NCBI GenBank assembly: GCA_026874595.1
Contig: CM049317.1
Coordinates: 55,894,118 to 55,958,117 of the forward strand
Direction: 5' to 3'
Length of the DNA stretch: 64,000 bases
DNA from: Sipunculus nudus
Lineage: Eukaryota > Annelida > Sipuncula > Golfingiida > Sipunculidae
Below are positions 35,641 to 47,653 of the stretch, one piece after another. The position numbers and the translations under genes were made by a program. The notes below the pieces were generated by a model that was not told the DNA's origin, searched no databases, and saw only the letters and a program-made list of their open reading frames with translations. Each line of letters begins with the position of its first letter. Within the stretch, counting starts at the first letter, position 1.

Positions 35641-37120
35641 TATAAACAAGTGACCCATGGGTCATGACGCTCAGCTGACTGGGAAGAGATTCGCGAAAGG
35701 AAATTTTATCATCTGAATGGTCGTATATACCCATTCAACTAAAGCATTAAACAGATTAACCAACAGGCCAAGATTGTGTCTGTTTTTATATATATCAAAA
35801 ATAAAGAAAAAATGCGTTAACTTTAAAAAAAACAGGTGGCTCCACCAGTCTGCAGAAACTAATAAAAAACTTAATGGTCAATATCCATGCAAAGAATTAT
35901 GGTGTTTTCTGCATTAGTTGTTCAGATACTTCAGCTTTTGTATCAAATTTTCCATTATTCTGAGAAATACTTCGGAGACCTATAGCTTGAAGGATATGGG
36001 TAACAGAGACCTAATTTCAGGTTTCGACAGACACTTTTCATGGGCCTCCTTGTATGACAAGAATGAAGAATCTAGGTCCAGTTGTTACGATTTGTACCCT
36101 GTTGACAGATAACCACGTCTTTAAAGGTCTCAAAAATAGAGAAAACAAATCGTAAAAATTTGAAAAAAATAGAGGTGGCGCACCCAGTCTGTAGAAACTG
36201 ATGGAACACCTTATGATCAATATCAATGCAATTAATTATGGTGATCTCTGCATTAGTTGTTCAGATACTTCAGTTTTTTTGTCAAATTTTCCATTATTCT
36301 GAGCTGTACTTTGGAGTGAAATAGCTCAAAGGTTATGGGTAACAGAGACCTAAATTCAGGTTTCCATGGAGACTATTCATGGGTCTCCCTGTGTGTCAGG
36401 AATGAAGATTATAGGTCCAGTCGTTACGATTTGTACCCTGTTGACAGATGACTCCATCCTTAAAGGTCTCAAAAAAAGAGAAAAAAAAAACTGTAAAAAT
36501 TTGAAAAAATACAGATGGCGCCACCAGTCTGCAGGAACTGATGGAACACCTCTTGATCAATATGTATGCCAAAAATCATGACCATCAGTGTTGTGGTTAT
36601 TGAGATGTTGCAGGTTTTTTTAATCAAATTTTCCATTATTCTGGGGGGTCATTTGGGAGCTCCAATACTCAAAGGATACGGGTAACAGACACCTTATTTC
36701 AGGTTTCCATGGAGACTTTTCATAGGTCTCTCACTGTGTCAAGAATGTAGTTTCTAGGTCCAGTCTTTACGATTTGTGCCCTGTTTTAAAGTTCTCAAAA
36801 ATAGAGAAAACAATTCGTAAAAAATCGACAAAATACAGGTGGCGCCACCAGTCTGCAGGAACTGATGGAACATCTCATGATAAATATGTATGCCAAAAAT
36901 CATGACTACAGTGATGAAGTTAATGGGATATTGAAGTTTTTGTATGAAATTTTTTAGTATTCAAGGGGGTCATTTGGGGCCCCATAGCTCAAAGGATATG
37001 GGTAACAGAGAACTAATTTCTAGTTTCTCAGCAGATTTGTCATAGGCCTCTCAGAATGTCAAGTTACAAGATTCTGGGTCCAGAGGTTACGATTTGTGCC
37101 TTGGATAGATAAGGGACACA
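35641..37120 (+). repeat. Tandem array of about 335-bp units (4 copies) in a pearl-like element
   Basis: The array starts after a tag, gacccatgggtcatgacgct followed by cagctgac. Units begin near 35834, 36172, 36512 and 36836 with aggtggcgccaccagtctgc and share attttccattattctg, a (c)tcaaaggatatgggtaacag-type phrase and gttacgatttgtaccctgtt. A single unit with the same phrases lies at 59340-59725. Tandem cores behind a fixed tag resemble the oyster pearl (nonautonomous Helentron) elements; that class is inferred. Confidence 0.75.
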
Positions 37121-37149
37121 TAATGTACCTTTAACTATAGCATTTACCT

Positions 37150-37545
37150 TAACCATAACATTTAAAGGGGCTCAATCACCTGTCTGACCCTTATGAACTG
37201 GAGATAATCCCTTTGAACTTTTATACGTATAGGCCAGAAAACGTGGTTATCACAGCGCACAAACTGCTTGTTTTGTTTATATCAACGTGTTTATAATATA
37301 TGGGGGCCGACAAAAATAAAACAAATTTAAGATAGGTCAGATAAGCCAGAGCTTTGTAAATGGCGTTTTGCATTAATTGACTTTTATACTTCGGCATATA
37401 TGCAAACTACCAGCTTAGGTTACATGTTTTTCCCGTTTGTAAACATAGCTGTGATTACAAACATGTTGTTGATAAACAAGTCCATACATCCTTCGTGGAG
37501 GCCTTATTACAACTTTTCACAACCAAAATTACCCTTAGATCTTCA
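37150..37545 (-). repeat. Dispersed repeat A, copy 2 (inverted)
   Basis: Reads as the reverse complement of 28990-29405 with insertions: ggcgttttgca, tgtttgtaatca..acatgttgttgataaac and the catccttc..gag end are shared. Confidence 0.65.
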
Positions 37546-39428
37546 ATATATATTTCCACATCCAGGTGAAACTGAAGGATATACATTCTCATTAAAACCC
37601 CCAGACTGTAATTAACTTATCTACAATTACAAATCAAAACAAGTGGTATAACAAATTTATTCACGATCTACAAATGTTTGTTAGAACTGGCTGATGACCA
37701 TAGCGGCAACAGCTAGGATTCATGTTTGATTTATACCCAAATATATACAATGATAAACTGTCACATATAAAACAAACATTATATACTTAACCAATCACAG
37801 CCTGTATGACAGAAAACATTAAAAAAATTGTGCATCTGTTTTTATGCCATAGGTTGCTTTTGTAAAAATTGAATTTTGACATATCACAGAAACGGAATAT
37901 CAACTATACAATAAAAAGTATTACTGTCAACAGTAACACTGACATATAAAGGTACTTGATAGCATTTTATGATATCATCCACATTGAGGTAAATACAGAT
38001 GAAGTAATGAGTTCTGGTGCTTTTTATGGATGATATTTTATCAGTTTTTTTCATATATATATATTTTAATATTTTTTCTTGCAGAAGCTGTAGTTTTTGA
38101 CTGGATATAGGTTCATTTCATTTTTTATTTAATGGAATGGACAGAAAATTATTTCTATTTTTTTCTTAGAAAATTAATGTAAAAAACATTAATCTGGATG
38201 TCATTACTGTTATTGGATGCACATAACTGCACGAGTTGCCATATACCCTTGAGCAATCTGTGCCCATTCAAGTTTAACTTCATTAATGCAGTGAAAATTA
38301 CCTGTTCTTTATTGTCCAAATATTACATCTTGTGACTTCAGTCAACTACATAACTGCAAAATACTAAATACAATTTTCTAGCAACCTAATTGCATAATAA
38401 ATATATGTTTTACAAAATGTTAACTAAGTGGAGGATATTAATGCCAAAAGATGGGATGATTTCTCTCAAATATAACATTTCTTATATTAAAATACATTTA
38501 GGCCTTCTATTCACCGGGTGCCAGATGAAATCACTCCCTTTGTTTTTTAAGTCCCTTAAAGATACCTATACCTAACATACCAGGTATATTACGTATATAT
38601 GAATTATAGTGTATTCTCCTTAAACTCTGATGATATCTGGTAATACTTCACTCTAAATACGTTTCTGTGCTCCTGTACATAAGTGGAAAAAAACGGGCAC
38701 TGGACACAATCAGTGTAACAAAACAAACGCAGCGCTCGCGCCAACTTGTTGCCAAACAGCGCAACTTCACAAATCAAGATTATTCAAGCTTCTTTTGATG
38801 ATTCTTCTGTGTTTCTTCTTTCATGTGGATCATCTCCTCATTTTGATATTTTTTTATTTGTGGTCTTTATATGGTAAACAGACGCATGTAGACTGTGTTC
38901 ACTCATACAACAAGCAATAATAATGTATAAATAGGTGGACTGGAGACCATGTGCTTGGATTGTTTTGCTGGAAATCTTCTGTATTCAGCCATAATGAGCT
39001 GATAACCTGAGATATTACACATATTAATGAAATGATTATAAACCTTTAAACAACGTATAAAAGGCTTTGTCTACAACAATACATTTCCTTAGACTTAAAG
39101 AAGATAAATCTACTTGGGTAAAGATTAACTAACATACAAAGCTGTTACAAAACACTTGAGAACTGAAAAATAAGCCCTTCACCCAACCTATTTGGATCCC
39201 TGGTGCCCAATGGGCAAAATAACGCACAGTGTAGTATGTCTGTGTTGGACACAATTAATCTGCTGTTTACACACACAGCAGCACCTTGGGATTAGCTACC
39301 TCATGGCTCATACAAACGCACTTGAAAACAACAATATAGCCTTTGAAAATGACAACCTATTATACCAAAGCAACTTATCCTGTTGCCACACCAGGTGATG
39401 AAAATAGCTTTCAGGGTGAACTGTCATG
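37546..39428. other. Gene-free spacer downstream of MANBA
   Basis: No exon is recognised. The region is AT-rich; the MANBA 3' UTR would enter it from the right. Confidence 0.35.
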
Positions 39429-39434
39429 TTTAAT
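39429..39434 (-). terminator. Candidate poly(A) signal of MANBA
   Basis: TTTAAT on the plus strand gives ATTAAA on the minus strand, about 190 bases past the stop. It is a plausible variant signal in AT-rich sequence. Confidence 0.3.
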
Positions 39435-39620
39435 ATATCAGATACAAGGTTTACCAGAGGATATGAACTAAATAAGATGGAAAGAACATGCACATGATGG
39501 GTACAGCTGATTTTTATGCCAAGGTTTGTAGGTGACTACCAGGTAGGTCTAGGTCTCTACTCATAGATTAGCATACTTGAGTATTATCTTTGCACAATTG
39601 CAACAGGCAAATTAAAAAAG

Positions 39621-39857
39621 TTAATTGAACAAGTCCATGTATGACCACATTTCCAAAGAGTTCTTGAACATATCAACAGTGTAGGTGATCTCCCATGCAT
39701 AGAAATGCAGTAGTAACTCTTGCTCAACCATGATGAATCCATTATCTGAGAAATGACCTTCTAGCCCAGTTGCTTGTAACCAAACAAATGGGGCAATGGC
39801 ATCGGTTGTAAGTGTGAAGGAAAACTCAGCCTCCCCAGTTTGGTGTATATCTGCAAC
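39621..39857 (-). CDS. MANBA: MANBA last exon (in-window 10)
   Basis: The acceptor is ttcctctag; the exon has 78 codons and [24 protein letters not shown] and the final LHFYAWE strand are the standard MANBA C-terminus. Confidence 0.93.
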   Translation of the reverse strand, partial: VADIHQTGEAEFSFTLTTDAIAPFVWLQATGLEGHFSDNGFIMVEQELLLHFYAWEITYTVDMFKNSLEMWSYMDLFN

Positions 39858-42745
39858 CTAGAGGAAGATAAAATACATATTTGATATTCTGTAATGTCTG
39901 CACAAGTAAAACTGATGAACCCACGCTGCACAGAATCTGACTCATATAGAGTCGGACTCTGCTGTTTAGGTTTGTGACATCATAGTCTGCCACCCACAAT
40001 GCACCAGGGCTTCAAAATACACAAAATGGCTTGGGTATAAGTGTAGTGATGAGGGTAATGTAGTCCGTTCATATATGTTACATCAACATGGGTGTTTTTA
40101 TGGTAAGAACTTCATGTAAGTATTTTTGCAAGTATTCACAAGTGAAATTTAAACAGAAAGTGTTCCCTTGAAATGTAACAAATTAAGATTTTACAGTTTG
40201 ACAGTTGAGACAAGTATTCCTTACCACCCTGTGTATCAGGAAGCAGTTTGTATTTAGTAGAAACAAAATCTAGTGGAAGGGTGATATGTGCCATGAAAAA
40301 TATAAACAAGCAAATTCGTGGAATTTATGTCCCCCGCTTTGGCCTCTTTTTGCCCCCCTTTTGCCTTCTTAATATGTTTTATTTTTTTTTATTTTCCCCT
40401 GAAGATGTCTACACATGTCATAGTGCCTTTGTGTTAGTTTTCATTATCCCCTGAAGATGTCTCCACATGTCATAATTTTTTTGTGAATTGGGAAACAAAG
40501 GGAATATTGTATATTGTTTTAGAGCTGGTAATAAATTTTTTTTCAGACAGACACTCCAAAACTAATCCCAAGCAAGGTATACATGAGAGCAATCACTGAC
40601 CAAAATTTGAATGAAATCTGAAAATATTCAGGAACGTTATTGCATGGAAACGAAAACCTGACAGACAGACAGACAGATGGAAGGACAGACAAACCCCATT
40701 ATATAAGAAATTGGGAAAAATATCTAAATTGCTGCAAACTAATCATTACTTCTAGAGAAAAATAGATCACTTGAGACCTAGACAGGATGGGGAAAATGAT
40801 GAGTACAACAGTTATGAAATTCTCAATTCTCTATTACACTAATAAATGGCCCATGGGTCATGATGCTAAGCTAATATTTAATTCAGCAATTTTGCACACT
40901 GAGAAAATACTCACTTTCAGGGTGCTCAAAATTTCGTTTTTGCCTCATGGCATGCAAGAATAATTATTACATGTTAACAGCCAGCCAGATGGCGCGACAG
41001 ATACAAGATGTCTTAAAATCAGCTGAGCTAAACCCAATATGCAAAAGATTTGCAGAATCATACATAAACATGCGGTTAATCACACAATTGAAATTTTATG
41101 CCATCAATAACATAAACTTAGAATAAAACAATATAGTTAAACAGTAAAATAAGCATATAAAACAAAGGATACTGCAAGTTAAAGCAGGCAGTTCATACCT
41201 TCAGTGTAGCCTTTTTCAGTCCACTGACATCTCTGAAATATTTCAGGATTTGCCAGTTAGAGGGCCCCACAGCAGTCATAGCCTGGTCATAGTAGACGGT
41301 GAAATGGAAAAAGCAAGTGGCAGGAGTACAACCAGCTTGCTTCAACATGTCTGCAGTCTCAGCTGAAAAGATTTCTGTGGACACCTTGCCAGGCTGCAAT
41401 GAGAATGTGTATGCAATGTTTACAAATGCACACAATTAAAGTTTTTAATTATAGGGCCTATTCTGGTATCTGACGTCACTTAACTAAAGATCATCCCTTG
41501 AATCTTTTATAAATAACAGGCCAGAAAACACAGATCCCATTGCATACAGCCTGTTCGTATTGCTTATATCCATATGTTTATAATGTTAAAATGCCAAAAT
41601 TATCAAAACTCAAAAAGAACATCTGGCAGCAAGTCAGATGGGCCACAGTTTTTGTGAGTAAGATCTATTCATCTAAAATATACCAATGCCAGACTCTCTG
41701 TGACACTTGTAGTAATTCCCTTTATACAAAACTGCATATATAACATTATGTTTTCTGGGAAAAAATCCCTTTCTCAAGATTTAACAGTATACCTGTTTAC
41801 AAATGGATCTGAAGGAGTTTAAAGTCCCATGCTTAAACCAGAAAGCTTAGTCCCTTAAATGTCAAATATATGTTTGCTCTACAAATGTGAGGTTTATAAT
41901 ATTATATTCCTGATGAAATATAATCAAGCACAAATCACAATGATATAGGAATTTTAACACATGTTCAGGACATACCTTATTAAATGACTGTCTCCATGTT
42001 TTCTTTGGTGTCATACTGTCCCAGGAGAAAGCATCTATTTTCAGTATGTAGGAGGTACTGCTCATGTCTCGTTCCATCAAACCTTGGTCCATCTTGACAA
42101 CAAACTTGGGATTGGCTGCCTGATCCCTGATCTGTGAAAGGATAAATTACAAGTATTATGACACTTAATCCTACTACCATATCTGTCTGTTCATCTCTCA
42201 ATCTTTCTGTCTGACTGTCTCTATTTTTTTTATTCTCTGGCCCTTGCTATATAACTATCTTCTTTCTTTGTCTGTATGTCCATTCCTGTCTCAGCCTCTC
42301 TGAATATACCTGTCTTTCTGTCTATCTATCTTTCTCAATCCCTAACTCTCTCTCTCTTTCTCTTTCTCTAGCTGCTTGCTCAATTAAGCTTACATTCTAA
42401 ATTTCCTAATATAACCTACATTGCTAGAATTCCTGAACTATTATGGGGCAAATAAACATTTTGTCATCCAAACAGCGTTGTTATTTTTCCCGGGAAAAAC
42501 TAGTTTTTCCCGGACAGTGGCAAAAACCCGGGATTAATTGGGAATAACTGGGGAAAACTGTTTAGTACCGGGAAATGTATCAATGAACCTTATTTCTTAG
42601 CCATCAATGGACTTTTTCAGTGCAACTGATATATCTGATTATCTTTTTACCTGTCACTATGTATATACATACAAACAAGCTGTTTTTAAGGAAAACAATA
42701 TAAATTTTCATATCTTGGTTTTGTGATTTGAGTATGTTTGTTTAA

Positions 42746-42784
<39 letters not shown>

Positions 42785-45700
42785 AGATGATATTTCCTTT
42801 TAATTCAGTCAGATATCTGCTGGTCTCTCCTTTTATAAGATTATTAGAGGTTTTTCCCAGTTTTTCCCATTTTCCCACTTTGAGAGGTTTTTCAAAAGGC
42901 GGTAAATATCAGTATTTACCAGCTGGTAAATACCGCACTGGGAAAAACTTAACAACCCTGCATCCAAATGATGACGACATGTACATCCTCTTTCAATGCT
43001 GTCTATAGTAATGTCTGCCAAGGAGGTTATGTTTTCAATCCTGTTTCTCTGTTCGTTGCATTGCTTGTTTATCTGTTAGCAGACTAACATAAAACTAGTG
43101 AACCCATTTCTAGATAATTTTGTGGATAGATGGAATATAGGTAAAGAAAGACCCATGAAGTATTGGTGCAGATAGTGATATACAGATCCAGTAGCATTGT
43201 TTTGCCTGCTGCCATCTATCAGCTGATTCTGACACTAAAATGGTCACTGATCACAATCCAAACATGTCTGACAATAACTGGCAGCATGTCTGATGAAAAA
43301 TTATTTTCGCAAATGACAAAGATAGCACTGATATAAATGTTGTCACCATGGACAACCAATAACTATTTTGTGTGAGGCACATGAACGATCAACCATATCT
43401 GGTCACACGTTTTTTTTCAGTTTGTCAACTTTGGCACCTGAACTACTAACAGCTTTAAGATAAGTTTTAGCTTATATTCCCCAACACATGGAAATGATAA
43501 TAGATCTTAACAGTCAAATTAATTACAGTCAAATGATTTTAACCTAAAGCAAGGCCGATATCCCATAAATTTACAAATAAGGTTAAGTTATCCTATTCCA
43601 TGTGTGTTTGTTGTGTGAATGGAGGATGTCATTCAGATCCGCGACTTTGCCCTGATTTGATTGGATGGTACACAAGTGACATCATGGACTGAATTTTATC
43701 AACAACTCAGATCTAGTAATGCATGTTTTTTTTTCTTTCCTGAAAATTTTGGACTCGCAGTGGCAGAAATACGGGGATTCCCAGTATGTGACGTCACAGC
43801 TGAGTTGACAGTGCTCATAGATGTGCCAATGGTTTTTGAACAAATCACACAACCTCATCTATTTAGTGGAAAAATATATAGAAAAAAAAGTTGGGCTCAT
43901 TTTATGAAGAATCTATATTAATATTATTTTTATAACCAATTATGTTACATGATTATATAATATGATTTGGAAAACGTTTGCTTGACCATAAGGTACACAA
44001 ATGGCTGGCTTTAATAAAAGAAGTCCCAACCTTAATCAGGGATTGTCTGCTGAAATGTTTCATCTCAAGCCCACTAGGTGTCACCCCTTCATCAACATAG
44101 TACACTTTGAGTGTGTCACTGTCCAACATAGGGGACACCAGCGTCGTGTTGAAGAAATGAGCTGCATAATACTGCAGCATCTTCCATTTTCCTCCATATT
44201 CTGTAAAGAAACAGAGACACCTATTGTACAAATGGGTCATTACATGTACTTCATTTTGACATACTGTATTTTCAAATGTGCTAATTCGAACTGAAACAGT
44301 ATATAAACAAATGCATAAGGATTTTAGCAAAGATTTGTAAAACCTTGCCTAATGACCAACTCTGTTTAGTGACCAACTCAAAATAATGGCTACTTTGTCA
44401 GTCAAAATTATTTTTGCCTCTTTATATCAGAACTCGCTTAGACAACCACCTTGAAAATGCAACAACTTTAACTAGGTTCCATTGGTAGTTATAATTCACT
44501 GTATCTTCAAGTGACACAAAAAAGGTTGCATCAAGTTACAAAGTTTATCCTAATAGGATAAGTCATCAGGTAAGTACTGTAGTTGTCTTCTTATTTGTGG
44601 CGGCTTTGATTTTGCAATATTCACGGTCAACAAAAGAGCCCAAAATTGAAACCACACGTTTATGAATACTAACTGACTCAGAATGAGCAATGATACGAGA
44701 GGCTACCTACAGACGGCGACAGTTGAGGTCGGGATACTTCAAATTACAATCACATTGACCACAAATTTAAACGTGAACAGGACATAAATATAGGTTTGAT
44801 TCATGGACTGTGCGAATTACATTTCTTTCAAAACTGTTTTACTTTGTGTTGTTATAATTTCATTGGAACAAACTTCCCATAGATATCGCCTGCCGACACA
44901 TGGGCAAATGGGCTCAATCAAGTTGGGCTATGTGCATTCATTAGTAGTTCATTGGAAGATTTGTACACACTTGTGTGTTGCGTACATAGACCTGGCAGTC
45001 ATTCAGTTATAGGTCACTATTGGGTCAACCTTTTCTTTATAGCAATGCAGTAATGTCCATTTATTTTGGTAGAAAAGAGGGACTGTTTTTCAAGATAATG
45101 TCAATTAACTAAGGTGGGAAAACGTGACCGTCTGATTCCACATCAAAGAGGATTACCAGTGTGCAGTTTCACTCATCAGTTTACAATAATTGATGACTTA
45201 CATACTCTCATCAACAACGTTATTCCTAAACAAACTTATTACACAGCAAATTGGTCACAGTTTGGTTTAATATGCATAAACTAACAGGCACAGCTGGGCC
45301 TACCATAGTTCCAACATACGGTAACTGCAAGGCACTAAGCTTTCAGATCATTATGTTGAGTTCAGTAGATTAAAAGCCAATGGATTAATGGATTATGAAA
45401 CATTTCAGTTAATTAGAATCATAGATATAATTTTTAATAAATGAATATATGTATATATACTAACGATTGACCGTGAAAAAGGAACCCCGCGAAACCTTGA
45501 TACATTGAAAACCATGAAAATATGGACCTGCTGATATGAAGGCAACCACAACAATGTATTACTGTTTGTTACCTATTGATGCCCAGGTAGGTGCCTGCCA
45601 TATGTCATTCAGCTGCCAATAGAGGGAGCCCATAGTCATACCGTCCTGTCCTCTCAGGTTAGACTGCATGCGGCGGTGAAGTTCTGCTTCTGTTTTAATG

Positions 45701-47597
45701 CCAACTGCCTGGTCAATCTGTCATTAGATAACCATACCTTAAAACACTCTATATTCTTTACATTTTATGTATGGTATGTTGTCATAAATGAATAAGCAAT
45801 GAGACTATTTGATTAAAATGATAATAATATAATCAGACAAAAACACTACAAGGTGGCATAATTCACCAACTGTATGTCATCTGACCTCTGACTCATTTAA
45901 TATTCATAAATATAAACTCTTTCAGCGCACAATAAAGAAGATCGTTTAGCACTCATAAATGAAGGCCATTATTATAAATATTGTAAATATTTATCAAGAG
46001 TTTCAGAAAATTCCATCAGATTTTTGGTAAATTATCACAACACCACCAAAGTATGGTGACTTCTGACCTCATTAAATATGCATGAATTTTGCAAGGAATA
46101 TGAATTAGGCAAGATATTATATTGGTTAGGATTTCTGCCGAGTCTAATCAAAATCAATCATATTCTTGGTAAGAATAATCAGATAAGAACAATCAGACAG
46201 CCTTAGATTCTGACTCTCAGATAATATTTTATGACACCGGCAAGGATAATGATGCATATGTTGCAGTATGACATGATCACTCATTTACCTTTTATATCAG
46301 ATGTAAGGCCTTAAAAAAAAGGTATGGTTCTCAGGCACTTTTTTTCAGAAATCAGTGCAGGCTGTCAATATTTTATTTTTTTACCTTTTTTTGTATATTT
46401 GGATAAAAATGTTGTATGATCAGGGAAAAGCATGAAAATAACAGTTTTTTTTTTTTTTGCTCAACAGGTAAAAGCACTGCATAACAAAGGAAATCTGATC
46501 AATATTGCATTATTTTATCTTCTTTAAAGACGAAAATCAAAATAAAAATTTTTTGAAGATTGGCCATAGCCTCCTGATGTATCATTTAAGTGAAGTATGT
46601 GATTACACACTGACAGGTGTCATATTGATGAAGTACACTAAAAAGGTGGCTACACACTGACCTGTGTCATGTAGGTGAAGTACAAAAAAAACATGACAAC
46701 ACACTGGCCTGTGTAATGTAGGTGAAGTACAAGAAAAAAATGACAACACACTGACCTGTGTTATGTAGGTGAAGTACAAGAAAAACATGACAACACACTA
46801 ACCTGGGTCATGAAGGTGAAGTACAAGAAAAAAATGACAACACACTGACCTGTGTCATGTAGGTGAAGTACAAAAAAAACATGACAACACACTGACCTGT
46901 GTCATGTAGGTGAAGTACAAAAAAAACATGACAACACACTAACCTGGGTCATGAAGGTGAAGTACAAGATAACATAACAACACACTGACCTGGGTCATGA
47001 AGGAGAATTTCAAGAAAACATGACAACACACTGACCTGTGTTATTGTAGGAGAAGTACAAGAAAATTATGACATCACACTGACCTGTGTTATGTAGGAGA
47101 AGTACAAGAAAAATATGACAACACACTGACCTGGGTCATATAGGTGAAGTACATGAAGAATGTGGCTTTGTCCTTTGTCATTGGCAGTCCAAGGTGAGCA
47201 TTCACAGATTCCAACATCTGCTCATTTCCTGTTGAATGTAATGTTCACATATTTTATATTTCTAAAATTACTGATGTTTTCACAACATGCAGCTTCTCAA
47301 TACAACAGAAGCATGGTTATAACACCTAGTAATTTTTTTAATTTTCTTTTGGATGGTGACTATGAAATATGGTATTTAATTGAAACACAATCATTTTTAC
47401 TTCTTCTTATAATGCATTTAATAGTCATCTGGCCTTGGGTGGGAACCACTGTGCCTAAAGACATGATATCATGCACTGCTTTCCAGTGACCGGTATGTAG
47501 TCAAGTCCACACTGTCTGACCCCTAGTGAAATTCTGAGTCCAGGACACTTGAGGGCAGTGGCGTCAAATTTTCTTCCAGGGTGGGGGGGATGACTTA

Positions 47598-47653
<56 letters not shown>

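Noticed and set aside
46603-46788. 61-codon open frame with repeated YFTYITQ-like segments
   Set aside because: It is a translation of the minisatellite that copies the MANBA exon end, not a separate gene.
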